Part shown: positions 36,345 through 44,854 of the stretch, piece after piece
Layout: every line of letters starts with the position of its first letter
How positions within the stretch are numbered: the first letter of the stretch is position 1
Origin: Bifidobacterium aerophilum
Lineage (GTDB): Bacteria > Actinomycetota > Actinomycetes > Actinomycetales > Bifidobacteriaceae
Length of the DNA stretch: 64,000 nt
Reading direction: 5' to 3'
NCBI RefSeq assembly: GCF_010667685.1
Contig: NZ_WHZW01000002.1
Location: forward strand, 62,001 to 126,000
Program-made: the position numbers and the translations under genes
Notes under the pieces: model-generated
What the model was told of the DNA's origin: nothing
The model's database searches: none
What the model saw: the letters and a program-made list of their open reading frames with translations, nothing else

Positions 36345-38102
36345 ATGAACTCACTGACCAAGAAGCTGGCGGCGGGCGCAATCGCCGCGGCCACGATGCT
36401 CGGCATCGCCGGCCTCGGAGCCACCACCGCGAGTGCGGATCAGGCAGCCGATGGCAAGCTGACTGTGTCGACCACCGACGTGAACTTCGCGTCGACCGAC
36501 TCGAAGACGGTGAAGGTGAACGCCTACCGCATCTTCTCCGCTACGGTGGGTGAGGACGGAACGGCCTCCTACACGTTCGATGCCACGGCAAATGGCGGTT
36601 GGGATCAGTTCTTTGCTGACAAGAGCATCAGCGGTCTGAGCGAGAATTACACCACCGCTGCTGATGCCGCGAAGGCCATCTCCCAGCTGACTGATAAGAG
36701 CACTCCGACCATTGATGCGTTCGCGAAGAAGGCATCCAATTGGGCGCAGACGAAGAAGGCTGGTTCCAGCCCCGCCGAGTCGAATGCCAAGCTCATCGAA
36801 TCCAAGGATATGCCGAAGGTCGCCACCGAAGGCAAGTATTCCGTCACTTTCGATAACCTGACGTACGGTTACTACCTTGTTGCGGTGCCCGGCGTCGGCA
36901 ACACCAATGCTTCCGGGAAGTACGCCACGCTGGCTCCGGTCCTGAATGGCACTGAAGTCACTGCGGATATCAAGGGTACTCTGCCCACCGTCGACAAGAA
37001 GGTCCAGACTGGCACCGATGAGGATAACAATCCCATCTACGGCGATGTCAAGGACTCCAAGGTAGGCGACACCCTCACGTTCACCCTGACATCCAAGGTC
37101 CCGGACATGAGCGCCTACGACACGTATGAATTCGCGTTCAAGGATACCCTTAGTAAGGGTCTCACCTTCGGAAATATCTCTTCTATCACGATCGCGGACT
37201 CTTCGCTGACGTTCACGGAGAATACGAACTATGTCCAGAGCCTTGAAGAGGTCAAGAATGATAAGCAGGAAGTCACCGGTCACAAGCTGGTCGTGAATCT
37301 CGGTACCAAGGTTACGGATTCCGATCCGGTCAAGTACGACTTCAAGCAGATTGCTTCTGATCTGGTTGGCAAGACGATCACGCTGACCTACACCGCCACC
37401 ATCAATGAGAACGCCGTCGTTGGCAGCACCGGCAACACCAACAGCGCCACCGTCGAATACTCCAACGACCCGACCACTGGTGGCAAGGGCGAATCCGTCC
37501 CGGATATCGTGCGCGTGTACACCTATAAGTTCGGCATTGACAAGTACACCATCAAGAATGGTTCGACCGAGCACACTCAGCTGGCTGGCGCGCAGTTCCA
37601 GCTCAAGGTCAAGGGCGGCAAGGACGCCATCAAGTTCGTCCGTACAAATGATGGTGATGCTGAGAACAACACCAACAAGATCAGCGTTTACCGTGTCGCC
37701 AAGACTGCTGATGAGGCCAACGCTACCGAAACCATCGTCACCCCGAAGAGCGGTCGCGTCGACCTGACCGGTCTCGCCAAGGGCGCCTACGTCCTTACCG
37801 AGACCAAGGCCCCGCAGGGCTACAACCTGCCGGCCCATTCGTTCGCCGTGAACGTGGACGGCACCGAGCCGACCGATGGCACGAATGCTTCGACCACCAT
37901 CAAGTACACCAACAACTCGGACGATGAGAACGCCACTCAGAGTGAAGCTACGGATGGCATCATCGGCATCGAGAACACCTCCGGTCCGACCCTGCCGTCC
38001 ACCGGTGGCATGGGTACCGCGCTGTTCACCGTGTTCGGCGTGCTGATTGTGGCGCTGGGCTCGGCCTGGTACGTCAAGTCCAACCGCAAGTCGACCAAGT
38101 GA
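36345..38102 (+). CDS. fimA: Major pilin (FimA-type, LPXTG, isopeptide domains)
   Basis: This 585-residue pilin has a signal peptide cleaved near Ala31 (TASA). An isopeptide D2-type domain starts after TLPTVDKKV, with GDTLTFTLTSKVP. A Cna-B-like domain follows, with the E-box YVLTETKAPQGY at residues 482-493. The sorting signal is LPSTG (550-554), then a membrane helix and KSNRKSTK. Sortase C joins such subunits into a covalent fibre. No classical YPKN pilin motif is obvious, so the acceptor lysine is uncertain. An AAGAAAGGAA ribosome site sets the start. It is codon-biased and AT-richer than its neighbours, as expected for an abundant surface protein under diversifying selection. Confidence 0.92.
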   Translation: MNSLTKKLAAGAIAAATMLGIAGLGATTASADQAADGKLTVSTTDVNFASTDSKTVKVNAYRIFSATVGEDGTASYTFDATANGGWDQFFADKSISGLSENYTTAADAAKAISQLTDKSTPTIDAFAKKASNWAQTKKAGSSPAESNAKLIESKDMPKVATEGKYSVTFDNLTYGYYLVAVPGVGNTNASGKYATLAPVLNGTEVTADIKGTLPTVDKKVQTGTDEDNNPIYGDVKDSKVGDTLTFTLTSKVPDMSAYDTYEFAFKDTLSKGLTFGNISSITIADSSLTFTENTNYVQSLEEVKNDKQEVTGHKLVVNLGTKVTDSDPVKYDFKQIASDLVGKTITLTYTATINENAVVGSTGNTNSATVEYSNDPTTGGKGESVPDIVRVYTYKFGIDKYTIKNGSTEHTQLAGAQFQLKVKGGKDAIKFVRTNDGDAENNTNKISVYRVAKTADEANATETIVTPKSGRVDLTGLAKGAYVLTETKAPQGYNLPAHSFAVNVDGTEPTDGTNASTTIKYTNNSDDENATQSEATDGIIGIENTSGPTLPSTGGMGTALFTVFGVLIVALGSAWYVKSNRKSTK

Positions 38103-38109
38103 GGCAATA

Positions 38110-38155
38110 GCCGCCTTGGCTCGCCTGCAAAAGTAATAGGGGAGCCAAGGGCGGT
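38110..38155 (+). terminator. Hairpin after fimA
   Basis: GCCGCCTTGGCTC (38110-38122) pairs with GAGCCAAGGGCGGT (38142-38155) with one bulge. There is no T-run, so partial termination or mRNA protection keeping pilin in excess over sortase is likely. Confidence 0.6.
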
Positions 38156-38229
38156 TGCTTCGTGTGGTGATACAGCGGCGCCTGTGTATTGGTATCGGCC
38201 GCATTGGCGTGCGGCCGATGCTGTGTTGT

Positions 38230-38457
38230 TGCGGCGCGATAGCGCCGCAGTACCCCACCCGTCAGCTTCGCTGACACCCTCCCCTGAAAGGGGAGGGAAA
38301 GGTTGAGGCACTTCCCTCCCCTTTCAGGGGAGGGTGGCGCGAAGCGCCGGGTTGGGGTACGCGGCGAAGCCGCCAACACAACTTCCCTCCCCTGGGAAGG
38401 GGAGGGTGTCCGGCGAAGGCCGGGCGGGTGGGGTACCGTGCGGCGAAAGCCGCCAGC
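38230..38457. repeat. Two adjacent CCCTCCCCT-type palindromic elements
   Basis: The first element (38250-38360) has outer GTACCCCACCC/GGGTTGGGGTAC ends and an inner perfect palindrome around CCCTCCCCTGAAAGGGGAGGG. The second (about 38380-38437) has CCCTCCCCTGGGAAGGGGAGGG. Small GGCGAAGCC and GCGAAGCGC hairpins join them. It matches the element at 10660-10764. Confidence 0.85.
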
Positions 38458-38512
38458 AGCAACGCGGCCGTCAGGCCATCCGCTCTCGCTGCGGAACGTA
38501 AAAAGGAGATTC

Positions 38513-39373
38513 ATGATCAGGAAGTTGCGCGGGCTCATGCCGCTGGTGATCATCACGATAGGGCTGCTCGTGCTGTTCTATCCGACGATCAGCAACTTTC
38601 TCGTCATGAAGAACGCGTCCCGCGCGGTCACCAACTACGACGCGAAAGTCGAAGCGCTTTCCGACGAACAGTACCGGCAGATACTCGACGTCGTCCACCG
38701 ATACAACGAGCGTCTCGCCGCCGAAAGCTCCGGCGCGACCGGCGCCCTCGCCGGTGCGGTCGACACCGAGGCGACGGACGCCGAATACATGAAACTCCTC
38801 AACGTGAACGGCGACGGCATGATGGGCTACCTCACCATTCCGCGACTCAAGGAAACCATGCCGATCTACCACGGCACCTCCGAGGAAGTGCTGCAGGTCG
38901 GCGTCGGACACCTCGAACAGACCTCGCTGCCGGTCGGCGGCGCATCCACGCATGCGGCGCTTTCCGGACACCGCGGACTGCCCACGGCGAAACTGTTCAC
39001 CGACCTGAATCTGATGAAAAAGGGCGACAAGTTCTACATCAAGATTCTCAAGGACACCTACGCCTACCAGGTCGACAAGATCGCCACGGTCCTGCCGACC
39101 GACACCAAGGAACTCGCCATCGAGAACGGCAAGGACCTGGTCACGCTCATCACCTGTACGCCGTACGCGGTCAACACGCACCGACTGCTCGTGCGCGCGC
39201 ACCGCATCCCGTACACGCCCGAACAGGAATCCGACGCGAAACCGACGTTCCACGTCGATATCCCGTTGCAATACCTGTTGCCGTCCGTCGGACTGATCGC
39301 GCTGCTCATCGGCTGGCGCGTCTACCGGTGGAGCCGCGAACGGCATGTGCGCTCGCAGCACAGCGCGCAGTGA
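38513..39373 (+). CDS. srtC: Class C sortase (pilus polymerase)
   Basis: This 286-residue membrane transpeptidase links pilin subunits. It has an N-terminal membrane helix (about 8-28), catalytic His153 in LSGHRG, the TLITCTP motif with Cys215, and Arg228 in HRLLVRAHR. A C-terminal helix (about 252-272) is typical of class C. The start is set by AAAAGGAGA; an open frame extends further upstream through the repeats and is not used. It follows fimA and precedes a small pilin-like gene in one operon. Confidence 0.93.
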   Translation: MIRKLRGLMPLVIITIGLLVLFYPTISNFLVMKNASRAVTNYDAKVEALSDEQYRQILDVVHRYNERLAAESSGATGALAGAVDTEATDAEYMKLLNVNGDGMMGYLTIPRLKETMPIYHGTSEEVLQVGVGHLEQTSLPVGGASTHAALSGHRGLPTAKLFTDLNLMKKGDKFYIKILKDTYAYQVDKIATVLPTDTKELAIENGKDLVTLITCTPYAVNTHRLLVRAHRIPYTPEQESDAKPTFHVDIPLQYLLPSVGLIALLIGWRVYRWSRERHVRSQHSAQ

Positions 39374-39433
39374 ATCGCCCCCGACAAGGGGAGACGAGAC
39401 CTACCAAGACCTATATGAGAGGAGAAGCCACAC

Positions 39434-40231
39434 ATGGCTCATATGCATAACGGGCAACGAGGCATCGCCGTGCGCCTGTGCGGCGTGCTCCCCGCCCTCG
39501 CCGCGGCACTGTCCTCGCTCGCATTCGCACTTATCGCGGCCGTCGTCGCGACGCCGCCGCTCACCGCGCAGGCCGCGACCTATGGCAGCATCACCATCGA
39601 TGCGCAGTGGAACCGCGATTCCGACGACCGCACCGCGCTCGCCGGCGACACGTACGCCATCGTACGCATCGCATCCGCCGATCTCGACGCCGAAACCGGC
39701 ACGGTCCGCGCGTTCCGCACGCTCGAATCATTCTCGCAATTCGACCGGGATTGGGCCGGTCTCACGTCGTCCGAACTCAACGCGGCCGCCAAACAGCTCG
39801 ACGCATACGCGACCAAAAACCGTCTGTACGCCATCAGCGACACCACCAACGCCGCCGGCCGCGCGACCTTCACCGATCTCGAGCCCGGCATCTACCTGAT
39901 CGCACGCACCGCGGCCGCCTCCGCCAACCGGCGTTACGACTGCGATCCGTTCCTCGTCTCCGTGCCCGAAACCAACGGCGGCGCAACGGAATTCGCCGTC
40001 ACCGCCGAACCCAAGTTCTCCGACAACGGCACCGTCACCCCGCCGAATCCGACGCCCGAGCCGGAACCCGAGCCGGAACCCGAGCCGAACAAGCCCGCCA
40101 AACCGGGCAGCACCGCCAACACCGGCGCCGCCGTCAGCGTCGTCGCCCTCGCCGCCATCGCCCTGACCGTCGCCGCCCTCATCATCCGCGACCTGCGCCG
40201 CGAGCGACGCGATTCATCGGTTCTTCAGTAA
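39434..40231 (+). CDS. Small pilin-like surface protein with atypical sorting signal
   Basis: This 265-residue protein has a signal peptide (cleavage near AQAA, about residue 48), a folded region with YGSITIDAQWNRD and a Cna-B-like AGRATFTDLEPGIYLIARTA. A Pro/Glu repeat linker (PEPEPEPEP, about 210-222) leads to TANTGA, a hydrophobic helix and basic RDLRRERRD. TANTG stands where LPXTG is expected, so anchoring may depend on a different sortase or on the membrane helix. The GAGAGGAGAA ribosome site and operon position suggest a basal or accessory pilin. Confidence 0.75.
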   Translation: MAHMHNGQRGIAVRLCGVLPALAAALSSLAFALIAAVVATPPLTAQAATYGSITIDAQWNRDSDDRTALAGDTYAIVRIASADLDAETGTVRAFRTLESFSQFDRDWAGLTSSELNAAAKQLDAYATKNRLYAISDTTNAAGRATFTDLEPGIYLIARTAAASANRRYDCDPFLVSVPETNGGATEFAVTAEPKFSDNGTVTPPNPTPEPEPEPEPEPNKPAKPGSTANTGAAVSVVALAAIALTVAALIIRDLRRERRDSSVLQ

Positions 40232-40246
40232 GCAGCGGGTACCTTG

Positions 40247-41479
40247 TCAGTCGAACTCAATATCTCCGTCGTTGGCGAGAAATTCCATGAGATTATGGTG
40301 GCGAACACCATCTCGTTGCAACGGCAGTTGGTCGAGTGTGAACAGGTATCGAGGATATGATTCGCGGATCATCGTAAACGGTCGATATTCCCGTTCTTCG
40401 ACTTGCGGGTCAAGTACGCTCAGCGATACCTGAATATATGCGTATTGGCTACGTTTGCGCACGATGAAATCACATTCAAGCTTGCCGATTTTACCTACGC
40501 TGACTTCATACCCCTTGGCTCGAAGATGCAGGTACAGGGCGTTCTCCAGTGATGGCCCATAGCTCAGTCTGGTATCGGTGTTGCGAGCGAAGTATACGCC
40601 GGGGTCCGCGAGATAGTATTTTTCTCCGCCGCGCAGTGATTTGCGCGACCTCAGATCGAAACGAGGGCACTTATATAGGACCTTGGCATTTTCGAGCATG
40701 CGCACGTATTTGGCGAGTGTTTCCCTTTTGATTGATACGTGTTCGCTGTGCTGCAGATACTGCACGATGCGCGTCAAATTCGTGGGGGATGCATAATTGT
40801 TGATCAGATATGATTGCACGCGTTCAAACGTGTCCCGATTCGTGATTCGACTGTGTGCGGTGATGTCTTTTTCAAAGATCTGTCGGATGACATCCTGAAT
40901 ATACATGGCCTTGGCATCAGGGTCGGAATACTCCAACGCCTTCGGAAATCCGCCGTATGTCAGATATTCGGTGAATGACGCCATGTCGCTTTTGGTCGGC
41001 GTTCCAAAGAAGTGCAGCATGCCTAAATATTCGCAGTAGGAAAGCGTATACATCTCCAATTCCACATACCGGCCAGTGAGCTTGGTCGCCAATTCTCCGG
41101 ATAACAGATATGAATTCGAACCGGTAATGAAGATGGAAAATCGTCCGTCTTCGCGGTATGCGTTGATCACTGTTTCGAAATCTTTGACGTTTTGCACTTC
41201 GTCGATGAACAGGTACGTAAGGCCATCGTCGGGGACGCGTTCTTCGATGACGTGATCAAGATCATCCGGAGTGGTTACTGAGCGGAGTCCCCGGCTATCC
41301 AGGTTCAGGAATACGAGGTTTTGTTCGGCAGTGCCTCTCTGGCGAAGTTCGTCGGCGATGCATGCCATCAGAGAAGATTTGCCGCACCTTCGAATGCCGG
41401 TGATTACCTTGATCAATCCGGTGTCGTCGAAGAAAGGCCGAAGTCGCTTCAGATAGCGTTCTCGAGGGTACAGTGACAC
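40247..41479 (-). CDS. AAA ATPase with DUF4143 C-terminal domain
   Basis: This 410-residue protein has Walker A GIRRCGKSS (28-36), Walker B YLFIDEVQ (89-96), a sensor-like FITGSNSYLLSGEL and a C-terminal DUF4143 region with YLADPGVYFARN and LENALYLHLRAKGYEV. Such single-gene ATPases are common in gut bacteria; their role is unknown, with links to DNA or defence suggested but not shown. The start is GTG, selected by an AAGGA site 7 nt upstream. An inverted repeat covers its leader. It ends 15 bp from the convergent small pilin gene. Confidence 0.85.
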   Translation of the reverse strand: MSLYPRERYLKRLRPFFDDTGLIKVITGIRRCGKSSLMACIADELRQRGTAEQNLVFLNLDSRGLRSVTTPDDLDHVIEERVPDDGLTYLFIDEVQNVKDFETVINAYREDGRFSIFITGSNSYLLSGELATKLTGRYVELEMYTLSYCEYLGMLHFFGTPTKSDMASFTEYLTYGGFPKALEYSDPDAKAMYIQDVIRQIFEKDITAHSRITNRDTFERVQSYLINNYASPTNLTRIVQYLQHSEHVSIKRETLAKYVRMLENAKVLYKCPRFDLRSRKSLRGGEKYYLADPGVYFARNTDTRLSYGPSLENALYLHLRAKGYEVSVGKIGKLECDFIVRKRSQYAYIQVSLSVLDPQVEEREYRPFTMIRESYPRYLFTLDQLPLQRDGVRHHNLMEFLANDGDIEFD

Positions 41480-41807
41480 GGCATGATCCTTCTTCCGGGG
41501 GGCAAAGTTGCATTTTAATCAATTTTGCCCCCCGGAAAGGACTTTTTGCTTGTTGTGGAGATAGTGCGCGTTGATATGCTGTGCTCTGATCTGAGACAAA
41601 TTCATCTTCATTCGTATTCGATGAAGATTGGTATGAATCTTCATTTGCGGTGAATGAAGATAGATGTGTTGTTGTGTTTGTACAGGTTGACTGGCATGGC
41701 GATGTGGCCGCGCCGTATTGTGAGACGGCACGTCGCGTGGACATGGATTCTTCGTGTTGCCCGGTTATGCATTCCTTCCTGACCGTCATATGCATACAAT
41801 GGAACGC
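41480..41807. other. Divergent region between AAA ATPase and glycosyltransferase genes
   Basis: No gene is supported. It holds a perfect 14-bp inverted repeat (41493-41506 with 41524-41537; core CCGGGGGGCAAA) next to the ATPase start. Alternating ATCTTCAT and ATGAAGAT words at 41604, 41621, 41637 and 41654 could form two hairpins. The glycosyltransferase -10 box TACAAT is at 41795-41800. Confidence 0.6.
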
Positions 41808-42821
41808 ATGAGCGAAAAGCATGCCGCAAAGAAAAGTATCGAGAAACTGGCGATCGTCGTCGTCACGTACAAGCGCCAGCAGCTGCTGACCAAGCTGTTC
41901 GATTCGATCGAACGGCTGACCGTCGCGCCGTGGCGCATCGTCATCGTCGACAACGAGCACTCCGACGAGACGCGCGGCATGGTCGAGGACTTCTCCGGGC
42001 GCATCACCCGCCAGTGGGGCACGACCGTGGCGGATGCGAGCGGCAACGAGACGCGCGTCGTCTACGCTCCGCAGACCGATAATCTCGGCGGCGCGGGCGG
42101 CTTCTCTGCAGGTGTGAAGAAAGCGTACGAGCTCGGCGCCGAATGGTTCTGGGTGATGGACGACGACGTGGCCGTCGAACCCGACGGCATCGAAAAGCTC
42201 GCCAAGTGGACGCCGCGTCACGACGTGATCCAGGGCAGCCGCTACGACTTCGACGGCGGTCCGTTCTACTGGCAGTACGATTTCATCGTGCCGCTCGGCA
42301 TCCCCAACCCGATCGCGCCCGCCGCGTTCGGCCGCGCCGGCTACCGCGTCATGGACACGCTGTGCTTCGAAGGCGGCCTGTTCCGCCGCCGCGTGGTCGA
42401 GAAGATCGGCTTCCCGGACCCGCGCTTCTTCATCTACTGGGACGACACGATGTACGGCTACCTCGCCAGCAAGGTCACCAACCCGATCGTCGTGCCCGAC
42501 GTGGTGCTGCGCCGCACGCGCGAAATCGGCAACTGGGACATCGCCGGCCTGCGCCAGCTCAACTCCACGTCCGACATGAACCGCTACCACATCATGCGCA
42601 ACCGCGGCTACATGGCGCGCTATTTCATGGCGCACGGCGATTTCCGCCCGTTCCTGTTCGCGCTCGGCACGGCGGCGACCGCCGCGAAGGAGGTCATCCG
42701 CCTGGTGATGGTCGACCGCGAGCATGTGAAGACCGGTCTCGTGCAGATCGCCAAGGGCTGGTGGGATTCCCGCAAGCTCATGCACGATCCGAACTGGAAG
42801 CCGATGCCGCCGCTCAAGTAG
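41808..42821 (+). CDS. Family 2 glycosyltransferase (galactofuranosyl/rhamnosyl type)
   Basis: This 337-residue GT-A enzyme adds sugar to a cell-envelope polymer. It has the nucleotide-binding start LAIVVVTYKRQQLL, the acceptor-loop motif NLGGAGGFSAG and the metal-binding DDD (Asp118-Asp120, FWVMDDDVAV). A second cluster follows with WDDTMYGYLA. The motif set resembles actinobacterial GlfT-type transferases. TACAAT ends 7 nt before this ATG, suggesting a leaderless transcript; the in-frame ATGs upstream (41754, 41799) are less likely. Confidence 0.85.
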   Translation: MSEKHAAKKSIEKLAIVVVTYKRQQLLTKLFDSIERLTVAPWRIVIVDNEHSDETRGMVEDFSGRITRQWGTTVADASGNETRVVYAPQTDNLGGAGGFSAGVKKAYELGAEWFWVMDDDVAVEPDGIEKLAKWTPRHDVIQGSRYDFDGGPFYWQYDFIVPLGIPNPIAPAAFGRAGYRVMDTLCFEGGLFRRRVVEKIGFPDPRFFIYWDDTMYGYLASKVTNPIVVPDVVLRRTREIGNWDIAGLRQLNSTSDMNRYHIMRNRGYMARYFMAHGDFRPFLFALGTAATAAKEVIRLVMVDREHVKTGLVQIAKGWWDSRKLMHDPNWKPMPPLK

Positions 42822-42884
42822 TCCGGGTAGTCTGGCCGGGGTCGGCACATGACGCGCTCCCGCGTGGCACGACTGCCTATGTGC

Positions 42885-42930
42885 GGCAGAAAACGCTCAC
42901 CGATCGAGGGATCAGTGAGCGTTTTCTGCC
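42885..42930. terminator. Bidirectional hairpin, GGCAGAAAACGCTCAC type
   Basis: A perfect 16-bp stem (42885-42900 with 42915-42930) lies between convergent genes; AAAA/TTTT within the stem serves both strands. A relative lies at 44761-44810. Confidence 0.75.
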
Positions 42931-42968
42931 ACGAGGCGCGCGGAACGGCGCAACGCGACGTCACCTAG

Positions 42969-43751
42969 TCACTTGTGGATGAACAGGCCGCCGTCGCCCC
43001 ACGCCCATTCGCCCGAACCGGCGCCGATCTGGAAATGCAGCTTCGCGATGCCCAGATCGTTGAGGGCCTGACCGTCCCCTGCACTCTGGTCGATATGTGC
43101 TGCGGCCGTGTCCGCGGACGCGTCGTACGTGAACGTGATCGGCTGACGGTTCATCGCGCTCGGCGCCTTCATCGCGGCCTCCACGCCGGCCTTGAACCAG
43201 TCAGGCGCGGCCGTGCGCTCGGCGTCGGACATGCCGGCCGTGAACTGCTCGAACGACTTCGTCGGCCGGTGCGAACGCTGGAACTCGACCAGCTCGTCAT
43301 ACGACTTCGCCCGATACGACAGGTGATGTTCCGGATGCCCGATCACCACGCCCAGATACGGTTCCTCGTTCTTCGTGACGCGCACATGCTTCGCGGCCTC
43401 CTCACGATCCCAGCTGCCGCCAACCCACAGCGTGCCGAGCCCTCGCAGGGTCGCGGCCAACGCCACGCGCTCCGCATAGAAACCGGCGCGCTCGCGGGCC
43501 TGCGGATCGTCCTTCGGACCGACGATGACGATGAGGTTCGCCGCGTTCTTCAGATGCCCCGAAGCGTTCGCCTCGGCGAACACCTCCGGACGGTTCAGGA
43601 CGAGCTGCATGTTGAGGTCGGCGAGCATGTTCACCGCGTCGATCGTCATGGACAGCTGCCGGGCCGTATCGTCGTCGATCGGCTCCTTGTCGTATGCGCG
43701 CACCGAAGTGCGGATGTTGATCGCGTCAATCAATTGCGTATGTTCTGCCAT
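42969..43751 (-). CDS. TM1586-type nitroreductase-fold protein
   Basis: This 260-residue protein resembles the TM1586 putative nitroreductase family, with an N-terminal INIRTSVRAYDKEPID motif for flavin binding. The two halves read LGTLWVGGSWDREEA and PDWFKAGVEAAMKAPSAMNRQPITF, the latter being the typical C-terminal half-site. It is presumably an FMN oxidoreductase of unknown substrate. It is not closely related to the nitroreductase at 21093-21881. It is convergent with the glycosyltransferase and divergent from ppgK. Confidence 0.85.
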   Translation of the reverse strand: MAEHTQLIDAINIRTSVRAYDKEPIDDDTARQLSMTIDAVNMLADLNMQLVLNRPEVFAEANASGHLKNAANLIVIVGPKDDPQARERAGFYAERVALAATLRGLGTLWVGGSWDREEAAKHVRVTKNEEPYLGVVIGHPEHHLSYRAKSYDELVEFQRSHRPTKSFEQFTAGMSDAERTAAPDWFKAGVEAAMKAPSAMNRQPITFTYDASADTAAAHIDQSAGDGQALNDLGIAKLHFQIGAGSGEWAWGDGGLFIHK

Positions 43752-43909
43752 ACCTCCCGATTATCCCACCTATCCCGCCTGCGTGGCGGATATGCGGCCG
43801 ATCCGGGGCGTGGAATCGGCGACGCATGTTGGCGCTCGGGCGTTATACAATGCCGATACCGGTTCGATAACGTTTCCGCAGGGCGGAACATGCACGGAAA
43901 GAGAGGTCA

Positions 43910-44677
43910 ATGATGATTGAGACAGCACAGGCGTTTGGCGTGGACATCGGTGGTTCCGGCATCAAGGCCGCGCCGGTCGACCTCGAGAAGGGCGAGTTCG
44001 CCGAGCCGCGTCTGAAGATCCTCACCCCCGAGGTGTCCACCCCGCAGGCGGTGGCCGCGATCGTGCGCCAGCAGCTCGATCATTTCGAGGTTCCGGCCTC
44101 CGCTCCGGTCGGCATCGCGTTCCCGGCGCCGATCAAGCCCGGCCAGAAGCTCGACTTCATGGCCAACCTCGACCAGTCGTGGATCGGCGTGGACGTGACC
44201 GAGGTCTTCTCCGAGGCGTGCGGCCGTCCGGTCGTCGTCGTCAACGACGCGGACGCCGCGGGTCTGGCCGAACAGCAGTACGGCGCCGCCAAGGGCCAGA
44301 ACGGCCTGGTCATCGCGACCACGCTGGGTACCGGCATCGGCACCGCGCTCATCATGAACGGCACGCTGGTGCCGAACACCGAGCTCGGCCACATCATGCT
44401 CGACGCGAAGCACCCCGACGCCGAGAAGTGGGCGTCGTCCGGCGTGCGCGAACAGAAGGAACTCGGCTACAAGAAGTGGGCCAAGCGCCTGACCAAGTAC
44501 TACGGCCTGATGGAGAAGTACTTCAACCCGGACCTGTTCGTGGTCGGCGGCGGCGTGAGCCGTCAGAGCGACAAGTTCCTGCCGTACGTCGACATCAAGA
44601 CGCCGATCGTGCCCGCCAAGCTGCGCAACGAGGCCGGCATCGTCGGCGCCGCCTACTACGCCAGCACCAAGCAGTGA
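43910..44677 (+). CDS. ppgK: Polyphosphate glucokinase (ROK family)
   Basis: This 255-residue cytoplasmic kinase phosphorylates glucose with polyphosphate (or ATP). The phosphate-binding motif GVDIGGSGIKA is at 10-20. NDADAAGLAEQQYGAAKG has the sugar-contact Asp, followed by TTLGTGIGTALI. The ELGHIMLD segment replaces the zinc-binding ROK motif, as in actinobacterial PpgK. The RGAGAGG ribosome site precedes two adjacent ATGs; ATG 43913 is equally possible. The glucose 6-phosphate made would feed the bifid shunt. A strong terminator follows. Confidence 0.92.
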   Translation: MMIETAQAFGVDIGGSGIKAAPVDLEKGEFAEPRLKILTPEVSTPQAVAAIVRQQLDHFEVPASAPVGIAFPAPIKPGQKLDFMANLDQSWIGVDVTEVFSEACGRPVVVVNDADAAGLAEQQYGAAKGQNGLVIATTLGTGIGTALIMNGTLVPNTELGHIMLDAKHPDAEKWASSGVREQKELGYKKWAKRLTKYYGLMEKYFNPDLFVVGGGVSRQSDKFLPYVDIKTPIVPAKLRNEAGIVGAAYYASTKQ

Positions 44678-44704
44678 TCGCGGCCGTTCGCCCGTAGACC
44701 TGTG

Positions 44705-44734
44705 AGGCTCCCTCCCTGCCGAGGGAGCCTTTTT
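44705..44734 (+). terminator. Rho-independent terminator of ppgK
   Basis: A perfect 10-bp stem (AGGCTCCCTC, 44705-44714, with 44721-44730) and TTTTT immediately after. Confidence 0.92.
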
Positions 44735-44760
44735 GCTGCGCCGTGTGAGCCGTGCGCGCC

Positions 44761-44810
44761 GTGGCGGAAAACGCTCGCTGACGGTACGCTCAGCGAGCGT
44801 TTCCCGCCAC
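44761..44810. repeat. GTGGCGGAAAACGCTCGC inverted repeat
   Basis: Arms of 21 bp (44761-44781 with 44790-44810) have one mismatch. It is the same family as 42885-42930. It follows the ppgK terminator and precedes the aminotransferase promoter. Confidence 0.8.
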
Positions 44811-44854
44811 GAATGATTGATGGGTTTTCGTGATGCGTGGCTAGACTGACAGCC

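Larger units (their letters stand above)
38103..38512. other. Hairpin and palindromic repeats between fimA and sortase
   Basis: No gene lies in these 410 bp. It contains the hairpin at 38110-38155 and two copies of the CCCTCCCC palindrome family, ending in the sortase AAAAGGAGA ribosome site. Confidence 0.7.

Noticed and set aside
38303..38512. N-terminal extension of the sortase
   Set aside because: It would translate CCCTCCCC palindromes; the ATG at 38513 has a good ribosome site and leads into a normal membrane helix.
40247..41479. Part of the pilus operon
   Set aside because: It is on the opposite strand, has a GTG start with its own leader, and belongs to a widespread ATPase family unrelated to pili.
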